From: Saccharospirillum sp043196875
Lineage (GTDB): Bacteria; Pseudomonadota; Gammaproteobacteria; Pseudomonadales; Natronospirillaceae
DNA: 64,000 nucleotides
Direction of reading: 5' to 3'
Assembly: GCF_043196875.1 (NCBI RefSeq)
Contig: NZ_JBEBMX010000001.1
Span: 744,001 to 808,000 of the forward strand
The notes beneath the pieces were generated by a model. That model was not told the DNA's origin. It ran no database searches and worked only from the letters and a program-made list of their open reading frames with translations. Position numbers and translations under genes: made by a program. Positions 1 to 7,987 of this stretch are shown piece after piece (within the stretch, counting starts at the first letter, position 1; each line of letters begins with the position of its first letter).

Positions 1-1407
1 CTGAACGCCCCGGTCGACGCCAACCTGAAAACCGCCAAGCAGGTACTGACCGACTTATTCGGCAGCAGCGACACCACCAACTGGCAGCAAATCGCGGCAG
101 CCAATGCCTTGCTCAACCGCTTTACCGTCATCGCGGGTGGCCCCGGCACCGGCAAAACCTTCACCGTCACCCGACTGCTGGCGCTATTGGCCGCCACCGC
201 GACCGACCTGCCGGTCATCAAACTCGCCGCCCCAACCGGCAAAGCGGCACAACGACTGGGCGAATCCATCCGCGCGGCCAAAGCTGGCCTGCTCGGCCCG
301 GTCGATATGCTCACGCTCGACGCCATTCCGGAAACCGCCTCCACGCTGCACCGTTTATTGGGCGTCATTCCCAACCAACTCGACTTCCGCCACAACGACC
401 GCAACTTATTAGAACTGGATATTCTGGTGGTCGATGAAGTCTCGATGGTCGATTTACCGCTCATGACGCGCCTGTTCCGCGCCTTACCCGAGCACGCTCG
501 CGTCATTTTTCTGGGCGATGCCGACCAGTTACCGTCTGTTGCGGCCGGTAGCGTGCTGGCTGATTTAGCCGAAAGGCCGCATCCAGGCTATTCAAAGGCC
601 CGAAAAACTCAACTTAAACAGTTGGGAATTGGCTTAGAAAATGGCAGTTCCGGCAGCGCCGACTACCTCAGCTACCTCTACGACAGCCGCCGTTTCGGCC
701 CCAACTCCGGCATCGGCCAACTCGCCCGCGAAGTGATCGACGGCCAAAGCGACGCCAGCCTGGCAACGCTAAAAGGCGAACACAGCGACGTCCAATGGCT
801 CGGCGACAACAACCTCTATGCCCAAATCGACGCCTGGACGCGCACCTGGTACCAACCCATCGCCCAGGCCGAAAACTTGAGCGAAGCCTTCGACCGTCTG
901 TTCCAATTCCGCCTGCTGTGCCCGACCCGAGTCGGCCCACGCGGCGTAGAAGCGCTTAACGAACGCATCGAACGCCAACTCAACCCCAACCGTGAACCCG
1001 CTTACCGCGGCCAGCCGATCATGATCACCGAAAACCACTACGGCGTCGGCCTCTACAACGGAGACATCGGCCTACTCTGGCCCGACGACAACGGCCAACT
1101 CCTAGCCTGGTTCCCGGAAGGCGAAAGCCACCGCCCGGTAGCCCCCGGCCGACTACCCAGACACGAAACCGTCTACGCCATGACCATCCACAAAACCCAG
1201 GGCAGCGAATTCGAGCGGGTTGCTCTGGTACTGCCAGAAACCCCCAGCGCCATGCTCACGCGTGAGTTGATCTATACCGGTTTGACGCGGGCGAAGCAGG
1301 AATTAGTGGTGTTTGGTGGGGAAGGGGTTTGGTTGGAAGGGGTTAGGATGCGGGTGGAGCGGCATTCGGGGTTGAAAGAGAGGCTTTTGCGCTCTAATTA
1401 CAAGTAG
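1..1407 (+). CDS. recD: RecD, exodeoxyribonuclease V alpha subunit (5' end outside window)
   Basis: This is the 5'->3' helicase subunit of the RecBCD nuclease, which processes double-strand DNA ends for recombination. The reading frame is open from base 1, so the N-terminal part lies upstream. Visible motifs are Walker A (GGPGTGKT, bases about 136-159), a TGKAAQR segment, Walker B (VVDEVSMVD, about 427-453), and the C-terminal superfamily 1 motifs TIHKTQGSEF (about 1183-1212) and YTGLTRAKQ. The spacing fits the RecD family. The last ~100 bases (about 1290-1400) switch from C-ending to G-rich, G-ending codons, unlike the rest of the gene. recB and recC would be expected upstream of the window. 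The identification is firm. Confidence 0.95.
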   Translation: MNAPVDANLKTAKQVLTDLFGSSDTTNWQQIAAANALLNRFTVIAGGPGTGKTFTVTRLLALLAATATDLPVIKLAAPTGKAAQRLGESIRAAKAGLLGPVDMLTLDAIPETASTLHRLLGVIPNQLDFRHNDRNLLELDILVVDEVSMVDLPLMTRLFRALPEHARVIFLGDADQLPSVAAGSVLADLAERPHPGYSKARKTQLKQLGIGLENGSSGSADYLSYLYDSRRFGPNSGIGQLAREVIDGQSDASLATLKGEHSDVQWLGDNNLYAQIDAWTRTWYQPIAQAENLSEAFDRLFQFRLLCPTRVGPRGVEALNERIERQLNPNREPAYRGQPIMITENHYGVGLYNGDIGLLWPDDNGQLLAWFPEGESHRPVAPGRLPRHETVYAMTIHKTQGSEFERVALVLPETPSAMLTRELIYTGLTRAKQELVVFGGEGVWLEGVRMRVERHSGLKERLLRSNYK

Positions 1408-1700
1408 CCTTTACTCTGGTTCCCGAGATGACAAACCACCCGGAGGCGGTCTTTCCGACCTAAGCAGAAGCCAACTTAATGACTCTACGAAGGGTGAGTT
1501 GCGGATACTGTGTAGGGTGCAAAAAGTTGCTCTGAATAATTATTTGTAGCGGATATAAGTATCGCCCTTGCCAAGCTTGGTTCAGCCTACACAAAACTCA
1601 TACCAGAAAACTATCAACCATATAAAATCAATAACCATAGACAATCAAACAAGAACCACTATCATTCTCGTCATAGCCAAAATCGATAGCAGGCACCGAG
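1408..1700. other. Intergenic region between recD and the DUF2061 gene
   Basis: No convincing gene in 293 bases. The second half (about 1600-1690) is AT-rich and probably holds the promoter of the next gene, but I cannot name -10/-35 boxes with confidence. An 8-base inverted pair TGTGTAGG (1509-1516) and CCTACACA (1586-1593) is separated by 69 bases, too far apart to interpret. Confidence 0.4.
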
Positions 1701-1910
1701 ATGATTAAAACAGCCACTTTTGCAGTTATGCACTTTTCCATCGCCTTTGGCGTTGCCTGGGCCTTGACCGGCAGTCCCATCGTGGGCGGTTTGGTCGCGC
1801 TGGTTGAGCCGGCGGTGAATACCGTGGCCTTCTACTTCCACGAGAAAGTCTGGAAGCGGATTGAGCGGATGAAGGCGCAGTCAAACCCACAGTTCAGTAC
1901 GGTGATGTAG
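1701..1910 (+). CDS. DUF2061 family small membrane protein
   Basis: A 69-residue protein with two hydrophobic stretches (about residues 5-22 and 26-45) and the family-like segments TWALTG-like (AWALTGSP) and EPAVNTVAFYFHEKVW. DUF2061 proteins are small inner membrane proteins of unknown function, often encoded singly or fused to sulfate-assimilation proteins. The start ATG has only a weak Shine-Dalgarno sequence. It stands alone, with intergenic DNA on both sides. The family assignment is by pattern recognition; no function can be given. Confidence 0.8.
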   Translation: MIKTATFAVMHFSIAFGVAWALTGSPIVGGLVALVEPAVNTVAFYFHEKVWKRIERMKAQSNPQFSTVM

Positions 1911-1939
1911 GCCAACATGGCCACCTGACCTTGTAAACT

Positions 1940-2014
1940 TGGCCTTCAGTCCTGGCCTTCTGAACAAAGTCACTTTGAGCCGCTCAACAAAGCGGCAACT
2001 GGAACACTGGCCTT
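1940..2014. repeat. TGGCCTT repeats and a small hairpin upstream of the epimerase/AraC unit
   Basis: The heptamer TGGCCTT occurs at 1940-1946, 1953-1959 and 2008-2014; the first two belong to a 10-base direct repeat (TGGCCTTCAG and TGGCCTTCTG) with a 13-base period. Between them lies a perfect stem GCCGCT/AGCGGC (1979-1996, loop CAACAA). Direct repeats of this kind upstream of an operon encoding an AraC-type regulator could be its binding sites, but this is inference. Confidence 0.3.
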
Positions 2015-2049
2015 AGACTTGAGCGCTCTTTCCTTCAGGGGTTCAAGTT

Positions 2050-3096
2050 ATGACAACTTCTCCAGCCGACACTCGAGTTTTGGTCACCGGCGGCAATGGC
2101 TTTGTCGCCGTACATCTCATCGCACAATTGCTGCAACAGGGTTACGCCGTTACCGCCACGCTGCGCGATCTGAGCAAGCAGGCGGCGGTGCTGAATAGCC
2201 TGGAACAGGCCGGCATCGCAGCCACTCCAAAACTGCAATTTGTACAGGCTGATCTAATGAACGATGCCGGCTGGGCCGAACTGTGTGCCCAGCATGATTA
2301 CGTGCAACACCTGGCCTCACCGATCTTTCACCACAAGCCCAAGCACGAAGACGAGCTGATTCAGCCCGCCGTCCAAGGCACCCGGCGGGTATTGAAAGCC
2401 GCACGCGATGGAGGTGTTAAGCGCGTGGTGATGACTTCTAATTTCGGCGCCGTTGGCTACAGCCATAAAGACCCCAATCAACCCATCACCGAGGCCGACT
2501 GGACCGACCCGCATCAACCCGGTTTATCGCCCTACAACAAATCGAAGGTTCTGGCCGAGCGAGCCGCCTGGGATTTTATCGAGCGTGACGGTGGCTCGCT
2601 GGAACTGAGCGTGATTAATCCCATGGGTATTTTTGGGCCTCAGCTCAACGCTAATTTGTCGAGCGGCCCAAGCCTGTTAAAGGCGGTGTTGGATGGCTCT
2701 ATGAAACGGCTGCCGTCTATTCGCCTGGGCATTGTCGACGTGCGTGATGTTGCCGCTTTACATTTACTGGCGATGACGCATCCACAGGCCGCTGGTGAAC
2801 GGTTTTTGGCGTTTGCGGGCGGCGAGCTGAGTTTGATCGACATCGCCCATCTGGTGGCGCAGCATTACCCCAAGCTGGTGGCCAACCCCGACCCCAAAGC
2901 ACTGCCCGACTGGTTGGTACGATTGGTTGCGCTGTTTAATCCGAAAGCCCGGGAGCTGACCCCTATGCTGGGTATCCGTCGCAATGCCTCCAACGCCAAA
3001 GCGCGCACGCTGCTCGGTTGGCAACCTCGCTCTAACGAGACGGCCATTCTCGATGCCGCACTGAGCCTGGAACACTTTGGATTGTTGGGCCAATGA
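2050..3096 (+). CDS. NAD(P)-dependent epimerase/dihydroflavonol-reductase-like SDR
   Basis: A 348-residue extended short-chain dehydrogenase. The N-terminal nucleotide-binding motif is TGGNGFVA (residues 13-20), the catalytic serine/tyrosine/lysine are S130, Y162 and K166 (SPYNKSK). The sequence resembles the dihydroflavonol-4-reductase/anthocyanidin reductase-like branch, which reduces aldehydes or ketones using NADPH; the substrate is unknown. Its stop codon overlaps the start of the downstream AraC regulator by four bases (ATGA), so the two are probably translated from one message and the regulator may control this gene. Start ATG at 2050 follows TTCAGGGGTT, a weak ribosome site. Confidence 0.85.
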   Translation: MTTSPADTRVLVTGGNGFVAVHLIAQLLQQGYAVTATLRDLSKQAAVLNSLEQAGIAATPKLQFVQADLMNDAGWAELCAQHDYVQHLASPIFHHKPKHEDELIQPAVQGTRRVLKAARDGGVKRVVMTSNFGAVGYSHKDPNQPITEADWTDPHQPGLSPYNKSKVLAERAAWDFIERDGGSLELSVINPMGIFGPQLNANLSSGPSLLKAVLDGSMKRLPSIRLGIVDVRDVAALHLLAMTHPQAAGERFLAFAGGELSLIDIAHLVAQHYPKLVANPDPKALPDWLVRLVALFNPKARELTPMLGIRRNASNAKARTLLGWQPRSNETAILDAALSLEHFGLLGQ

Positions 3097-3902
3097 ACAA
3101 CCTCACCGACGCATCCGCCTGCTACTTAGGCCCGGACATTTCACCCGAGCAATTTGTCGCTGAGCATCTGTTTATCTTCGTTATTGAAGGCGAGATGGAA
3201 GGCTTCGACGGCCAGCAGTACTTGCGATTAGAGGCAGGGTCGGCGGTTTTGGTCCGTAAAAACCGCCTGGTGCACTACCGCAAACATCGCCAACCCGGCC
3301 GTTATGAAAAGATGGCGGTTCGGTTTGACGAAGCGCTGTTACGGCGTTTTTTAGAACGCCACCCGAAACCACTAGCGACCGGGGCTGCGACCGACACCTT
3401 TGTTCACTTACAAAGTACCGATCGCCTGGCCGCCTTTGTTCAATCGTTGCGCCCCTACTATTTAGGCGGTGGGCAACTGGACCCGGCCTTTGCTGAGGTC
3501 AAGCGCGAAGAACTGCTGTTACTACTGCTGCAACAACAGCCTGAGCTGGCGGCCATACTGTTCGACTTCCGCCGTCCGGGTCGTTTGGATTTGGAATCGT
3601 TTATGGCGACACACTACAAATTCAACGTCAGCCTGGAGCGCTTTGCCTTTCTGACCGGCCGCAGCCTCTCGGCGTTCAAGCGCGATTTTAAAGCCATCTT
3701 TAATAGCTCGCCGGCTGCCTGGTTGGTCCGGCGACGCTTAGAGGAAGCGCACTTTCTATTAACCCACCAGGCCACCACGGCCTCCGACATCTACCTGGAA
3801 CTGGGTTTTGAAGATCTGTCGCATTTCTCTTTCGCCTTTAAGAAGCAGTTTGGTTATTCCCCACGCCAACTCCAAGCATCCAATACACAAGCCGCTGACT
3901 AA
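3093..3902 (+). CDS. AraC family transcriptional regulator
   Basis: A 269-residue protein with a cupin-like N-terminal sensor half (residues 1 to about 155) and a C-terminal double helix-turn-helix of the AraC/XylS type (about 165-265; conserved endings DLSHFSFAFKKQFGYSPRQ). It overlaps the preceding epimerase gene by four bases, which suggests it regulates that gene in response to a substrate or product. It matches the subgroup that begins with an AraC_binding_2-like domain (VIEGEMEGFDG, VLVRKNRLVHY). The ligand is unknown. Family assignment is firm from the C-terminal signature. Confidence 0.9.
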   Translation: MNNLTDASACYLGPDISPEQFVAEHLFIFVIEGEMEGFDGQQYLRLEAGSAVLVRKNRLVHYRKHRQPGRYEKMAVRFDEALLRRFLERHPKPLATGAATDTFVHLQSTDRLAAFVQSLRPYYLGGGQLDPAFAEVKREELLLLLLQQQPELAAILFDFRRPGRLDLESFMATHYKFNVSLERFAFLTGRSLSAFKRDFKAIFNSSPAAWLVRRRLEEAHFLLTHQATTASDIYLELGFEDLSHFSFAFKKQFGYSPRQLQASNTQAAD

Positions 3903-4017
3903 ACCATTCAACTTGCGTCAATCGGCCACTTTTTCGATTCAATCCGCCACGCCTGTTTTCAAACGCCTTCTTATGCTGTGACCACTCTGTGTGAGTCACG
4001 ATAAGAAGGAGAACCGC

Positions 4018-4554
4018 GTGCACATTCGTCTGTTTATTTCATTATTGGTGCTGTTCAGCGCCGCTTCGGTCAGTGCCGATCAGTCGTTCGGTGTGGGTCT
4101 GCAATACCAAACCATTACCGATTACGACGACCCGGGTGTCGGTATCGCCGCCCGTTATGCCTATGCGCTTTTGCCACAGTTCTCGCTGCAGTCGGAAGTC
4201 AGCGCGACGGTCAGCGAAGTCGAAGGCGAGGTGGTCAACAGCTTTGGCAATTCGGTGGGCTTTGCCTCGGCCTGGCTGACGACCTTTGCGCTGTACGGCC
4301 AGTTTGAACAACCCTTGGGGTCGCGTTTTTCCGTGCATGGCCGGGTGGGTGTGCTCAGTGCGCAGTCTGAAGTGGAGCGCTGTATCAGTGGTAACTGCAC
4401 CAGTTTCGAAGGTTCCGATACCGACCTGAGTTATGGCGCGGGCGCGGCTGTTCATCTGTCGCCCAGCCTTAGTCTGGTGGCCGACTGGACGCACATTGCC
4501 GAAGACGTTCAATACATTGGTTTATCGCTGGAGTACCAACTGCAATCGCTGTGA
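4018..4554 (+). CDS. Outer membrane beta-barrel protein, OmpA/OmpW-like porin family
   Basis: A 178-residue exported protein. I place the start at GTG 4018 because AAGGAG (4006-4011) sits six bases upstream; an in-frame GTG at 3991 lacks such a site. The N-terminus is a clear signal peptide, likely cleaved after SVSA at residue 20. The mature part has alternating hydrophobic/polar strands and many glycines, typical of an eight-strand barrel, plus one CX4C pair (CISGNC). It resembles the outer membrane beta-barrel (OMP_b-brl) proteins; no function can be assigned. It lies alone between the AraC gene and the acetylpolyamine amidohydrolase operon. Confidence 0.75.
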   Translation: MHIRLFISLLVLFSAASVSADQSFGVGLQYQTITDYDDPGVGIAARYAYALLPQFSLQSEVSATVSEVEGEVVNSFGNSVGFASAWLTTFALYGQFEQPLGSRFSVHGRVGVLSAQSEVERCISGNCTSFEGSDTDLSYGAGAAVHLSPSLSLVADWTHIAEDVQYIGLSLEYQLQSL

Positions 4555-4635
4555 CCTTCCACATCGGCGGCGATGAAAAATCCGCCCGACTGTGCGACAT
4601 TAGCGGCCATATTCCACGGCCGCTGAACCCTTCCG

Positions 4636-5667
4636 ATGAAAACCGTCTATTCCCCTTTGCATCACCGTCGCACTGCCACCTCTGAACTCGATGGCGGCAT
4701 TCTGGTGCCGCCTTATGAAAACCCCAACCGCGCCGAGACCATTCTGGCGCGGGTGAAAGATCGTCAATTGGGCGAGGTATTGGCACCGGTCGAACATGGC
4801 CTGGAACCAATTCGCGCCATCCACACCGACGACTACATCGACTTTCTGGAACATTGCTGGGCCGACTGGAAAGCCGCCGGCAAACCGGGCGAAGCGATTC
4901 CGGCTGTCTGGGCGGGCCGCGGTATGCGCCACCGGGCGCCGAAAGACATCGACGGCCGCCTGGGCTATTACAGTTTCGCCGCCGAAACTTCCATTACCGA
5001 CGGCACCTGGGAAGCGGCGCGGGCATCGGTCGATGTGGCGCTAACGGCGCAACAGCAGATTCAGAACGGTGACCGCGCCGCCTTTGCCTTGTGCCGGCCA
5101 CCGGGCCATCACGCCGCGGCCGATCTGTACGGCGGTTATTGCTTCTTTAACAATGCCGCCATCGCCGCCCAGGCGTTTCGCGATAGCGGTGCCCAGCGCG
5201 TGGCAATTCTCGATGTCGATTTCCACCACGGCAACGGCACCCAGTCGATCTTCTACGAACGTTCCGATGTGTTCACGCTGAGCATTCATGGCGATCCGGA
5301 TTTGGTCTTCCCGCACTTCCTCGGCTTTGAAGACGAAACCGGCGCGGGTAAAGGCGAAGGCTATAACTGGAACCGTCGTTATCCGCCGGGTACGCCTTTT
5401 GAAATCTGGAAAGACGGTTTGGAAGATGCCTGTCATCAGATCGAGGCCTACAATCCGGATTTTCTGGTTGTAGCGCTGGGCGTCGATACCTTTGAAGGCG
5501 ACCCGATTTCGTTTTTCAAACTGACCAGCGCCGATTATTTACGCATGGGCGAGCGCATCGCCAAGCTTGGCAAGCCGACCCTGTTCACAATGGAAGGCGG
5601 TTACGATGTCGATGCCATCGGCGTAAATGCGGTCAATGTATTGGAAGGCTTTGAGGGTCGTGCATGA
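4636..5667 (+). CDS. aphA: Acetylpolyamine amidohydrolase (histone-deacetylase superfamily)
   Basis: A 343-residue zinc hydrolase that removes acetyl groups from acetylated polyamines. It matches the bacterial acetylpolyamine amidohydrolase of Mycoplana ramosa in length and motif positions: H158/H159 in RPPGHHA, zinc ligands D195 and H197 in LDVDFHHGNG, D284 in LGVDTFE, and Y323 in MEGGY. The CFFNN and DPISFFKLT segments also fit that subgroup better than general acetoin-utilisation deacetylases. It heads an operon with a hotdog thioesterase (four-base overlap) and a Nudix hydrolase. The window also encodes a polyamine-type ABC importer and spermidine synthase. The subgroup call is from memory of the family and is strong, but not a computed alignment. 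Confidence 0.88.
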   Translation: MKTVYSPLHHRRTATSELDGGILVPPYENPNRAETILARVKDRQLGEVLAPVEHGLEPIRAIHTDDYIDFLEHCWADWKAAGKPGEAIPAVWAGRGMRHRAPKDIDGRLGYYSFAAETSITDGTWEAARASVDVALTAQQQIQNGDRAAFALCRPPGHHAAADLYGGYCFFNNAAIAAQAFRDSGAQRVAILDVDFHHGNGTQSIFYERSDVFTLSIHGDPDLVFPHFLGFEDETGAGKGEGYNWNRRYPPGTPFEIWKDGLEDACHQIEAYNPDFLVVALGVDTFEGDPISFFKLTSADYLRMGERIAKLGKPTLFTMEGGYDVDAIGVNAVNVLEGFEGRA

Positions 5668-6059
5668 GCATGAGGTTGGAATTCAAAGTCCGCGATTACG
5701 AATGCGATTTGCAGGGCATTGTGAACAATGCCGTCTATCAGAATTATCTCGAACACGCGCGCCACGAGTTCCTGCTGTCTAAAGGCGTGAATTTTGCCGA
5801 GCAATCGAAACAAGGCGTTGACCTGGTCATCGTTCGTGCCGAAATCGATTACAAAAAACCGCTGACCAGTGGCGATTACTTTCATACTGAGAGCAGCTTG
5901 CGGTTAGTAGACCGGATCCGCGCAGCCTTTGATCAACGCATCGTGCGCAGCGATGGCGTGCTGTGTTTGCAGGCGGTATTTATTTGGACCGCAATGAACG
6001 AACGCGGCCGGCCTTTCATGCCACCCGGCTTACTTGATCAACTCAGCGCAGGCGAATAA
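5664..6059 (+). CDS. Acyl-CoA thioesterase, 4HBT/YbgC-like hotdog fold
   Basis: A 131-residue protein with the hallmark of 4-hydroxybenzoyl-CoA thioesterase-like hotdog proteins: an aspartate near the N-terminus (D15) followed by QGIVNNAVYQNYLEHARHEF. Such enzymes hydrolyse acyl-CoA thioesters in the cytoplasm. Its ATG overlaps the stop of the acetylpolyamine amidohydrolase, and its stop overlaps the start of the Nudix gene, so translation is likely coupled. A link between this activity and polyamine deacetylation (for example handling acyl-CoA) is speculation; the substrate is unknown. Confidence 0.87.
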   Translation: MSMRLEFKVRDYECDLQGIVNNAVYQNYLEHARHEFLLSKGVNFAEQSKQGVDLVIVRAEIDYKKPLTSGDYFHTESSLRLVDRIRAAFDQRIVRSDGVLCLQAVFIWTAMNERGRPFMPPGLLDQLSAGE

Positions 6060-6796
6060 TGCACACCCAGGCCGATGCCTTTAATGGCGTTATTATTTCG
6101 CCGCACAATCTGCCCGAAGATGCCGCCATCTTTGCGGAAAAACTGGCGGCCTTATTGGCGCAAAGTGAAGCTGATGGCAAGCAGTTAGTCTGGCTCACCT
6201 TGCCCATTGAACGCGCTCACTTAACCGGCATCGCCACCGAATTGGGTTTTGTATTTCATAATTGTCTGGAAGCGGAGCTCACGCTGATTAAGCGCTTACG
6301 AGTTGATGCCTTTGTGCCCTTTGTGCCTTCGCATACGCTGGGCGCGGGCGGTTTGGTTGAAGACGGCCAAGGCAATTTTCTGGCAATTCGTGAACAGGGC
6401 ATGACCAGCTTTAAATTACCCGGCGGTCACGTTGAAGTCGGTGAGTCGATTGAAGCGGCAGTGCAACGCGAAGTCTGGGAAGAAACCGGCATCAATACCC
6501 GCTTCGAATCGGTGCTCGGTTTTGCCACCAAACATCCTTATCGATTCGGTAAAAGTAACGCCTATTTCGTCTGCAAATTAACGCCACTGGACACCAAGAT
6601 CGCCATTCAGGACACGGACGAAATTGCCGAAGCGATGTGGCTTTGTATCGATGAATTTGTTGCCGACGAACGACAGAGTTTATTTAATCGTCAGTTAGTC
6701 GGTGCGCTCGCTGGAAAATCGGGATTGGCAAAAACCGAACTCGATGGCAACGACGGTCCGCACCGAAAACAGGAAATATTTTTCACCCGCTTATAA
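6059..6796 (+). CDS. NUDT6-like Nudix hydrolase
   Basis: A 245-residue protein with a complete Nudix box: G123, E129, R137, E138, E141, E142 and G144 in the GX5EX7REUXEEXGU pattern. The N-terminal ~85 residues form a separate domain with PIERAHLTGIATELGFVFHN, as found before the Nudix domain in NUDT6-type proteins. The enzyme probably hydrolyses a nucleoside diphosphate linked to another moiety; the substrate is unknown. It is third in the operon with the acetylpolyamine amidohydrolase and the thioesterase (start overlaps the previous stop). It converges with the VOC gene seven bases downstream. Confidence 0.88.
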   Translation: MHTQADAFNGVIISPHNLPEDAAIFAEKLAALLAQSEADGKQLVWLTLPIERAHLTGIATELGFVFHNCLEAELTLIKRLRVDAFVPFVPSHTLGAGGLVEDGQGNFLAIREQGMTSFKLPGGHVEVGESIEAAVQREVWEETGINTRFESVLGFATKHPYRFGKSNAYFVCKLTPLDTKIAIQDTDEIAEAMWLCIDEFVADERQSLFNRQLVGALAGKSGLAKTELDGNDGPHRKQEIFFTRL

Positions 6797-6803
6797 CAAA
6801 GGT

Positions 6804-7202
6804 TCAGCGCTGTCCAAAACGCTGCTTGGCGGCTTCGGTTTGCGGCATAAACAAGGCCACCAAGTTACCTTCCGGATCGCGAAACTGTACGGTCCGATTT
6901 CCCCAGGGCAACACTTTAGGGCCGTGCACCCAATCCACCTGGTCTTTTAATCGCTCGTATTCAGCGTCCACATCCGCGACCTGGAATTCCAAAATAGCGG
7001 TCTGGTTAGCGGCAGGTTTGGCACTGCCTGGTTCAAACAAAGCGACTGTTTCTTCAGCACCAATAGCCAGAACGCCGGGTGGTACGATCAGTTCGGCAAA
7101 AACAGGCGCCAACCAATCGGCTTTTTGCCCGGTGATGTTTTCATAAAAGGCCACCATGGCAGGCAGATCGGCGGCAATTAAACGTGTGGATGCAAACTTC
7201 AT
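6804..7202 (-). CDS. VOC family (glyoxalase/bleomycin-resistance fold) protein
   Basis: A 132-residue vicinal-oxygen-chelate protein. Characteristic segments are the N-terminal FYENITGQK-type strand-helix, FQVADVDAEYERLKDQVDW, and the C-terminal FRDPEGNLVALF, which usually carries a metal-binding glutamate. Members include glyoxalases, dioxygenases and antibiotic-binding proteins, and this one cannot be placed more closely. It stands alone, converging with the Nudix gene; the start at 7202 (ATGAAGTTTGC) follows a GAGGGTTCT stretch that can serve as ribosome site. Confidence 0.85.
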   Translation of the reverse strand: MKFASTRLIAADLPAMVAFYENITGQKADWLAPVFAELIVPPGVLAIGAEETVALFEPGSAKPAANQTAILEFQVADVDAEYERLKDQVDWVHGPKVLPWGNRTVQFRDPEGNLVALFMPQTEAAKQRFGQR

Positions 7203-7248
7203 TAGAACCCTCGCTTTGGCGTAACAGACAAAACAAAGAGACTAACGG

Positions 7249-7275
7249 AAAATCAGGTCAGAACCCGCCCTGATT
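7249..7275 (-). terminator. Probable intrinsic terminator of the Rrf2-flavoprotein-methyltransferase operon
   Basis: A perfect 7-base stem (AATCAGG 7251-7257 / CCTGATT 7269-7275, 11-base loop) lies just after the methyltransferase stop codon; read on the minus strand it ends in TTTT. The U-run is short, so efficiency is uncertain. Confidence 0.55.
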
Positions 7276-7281
7276 AATTCA

Positions 7282-7983
7282 TTAATTTGCAGCGCGTCGT
7301 GCTACCCAGGCCTGCACCAGGCCCGCCTGGAAAAAGGGCAAGGGTTCGTCGAAACCAGCCTCCTTAACCAGATGGGCAACCGCATTAAAAGGCAAGACGC
7401 CGACGTCTCTTGTATAAGCGGTTTTTAAGCGCTCAATCTGTTCTATGGTCGCTGGCGAACCAGTGGTGATGCGCTGCCACAACGCCAAGCTGGCCTCGAA
7501 CATCGGCAACCGGGTATCAAACATTAAGTCGGAACTGGCCAGCGGCGCTTGCGGTTTCAAGCGCTGTGCAATTTGCCGGAAAAATACTTTGCGCTTTTCC
7601 GGTTCGACCAGAAACTGCGACACCAAAAAACAAGTCGCCGCATCAAACTGTTTGGCGGGAGACACGCTTTCCAGATAACCATGCTCCACGAAACAACGCT
7701 CGGCGACGCCCGCCTCGATCAGATTCTGTCGACACACCTCAACCATGCCCGCCGATGGCTCCACCAAGGTGAAATGCCAATGCGGAAAACGTTGTGCCAG
7801 AGCAATCACTTCGGTGCCGGTACCTGAACCGACAGAGAGTAAATGAGCGTTCGTCGGTAGGTCGGCAAACACCGCTTCCAGCAAAAAACGCAGGGCGTTT
7901 TCGATCGGCTCGCGACGCTGAGCCTGGCGGTCGTAGCCTGCCGCTTGCTGATCAAAAATAGCCGTCAGTTGCTCTGGCTGCAT
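7282..7983 (-). CDS. SAM-dependent methyltransferase, class I
   Basis: A 233-residue protein with the class I methyltransferase motif I at residues 51-58 (VGSGTGTE), followed by a typical acidic end of strand two (LVEPSAGM) and a later LKPQAPL segment. The family is the general methyltransf_12/25 type; the substrate is unknown. It is the last gene of an operon with an Rrf2 regulator and a thioredoxin-reductase-like flavoprotein, four bases behind the latter. The same three-gene association is one I recall from other proteobacteria and suggests a role in a redox or toxic-compound response. Confidence 0.87.
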   Translation of the reverse strand: MQPEQLTAIFDQQAAGYDRQAQRREPIENALRFLLEAVFADLPTNAHLLSVGSGTGTEVIALAQRFPHWHFTLVEPSAGMVEVCRQNLIEAGVAERCFVEHGYLESVSPAKQFDAATCFLVSQFLVEPEKRKVFFRQIAQRLKPQAPLASSDLMFDTRLPMFEASLALWQRITTGSPATIEQIERLKTAYTRDVGVLPFNAVAHLVKEAGFDEPLPFFQAGLVQAWVARRAAN

Positions 7984-7987
7984 GGCG

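Noticed and set aside
540..670. Possible frameshift or insertion in recD
   Set aside because: The frame stays open and the segment aligns in style with the region between Walker B and the next motifs of E. coli RecD.
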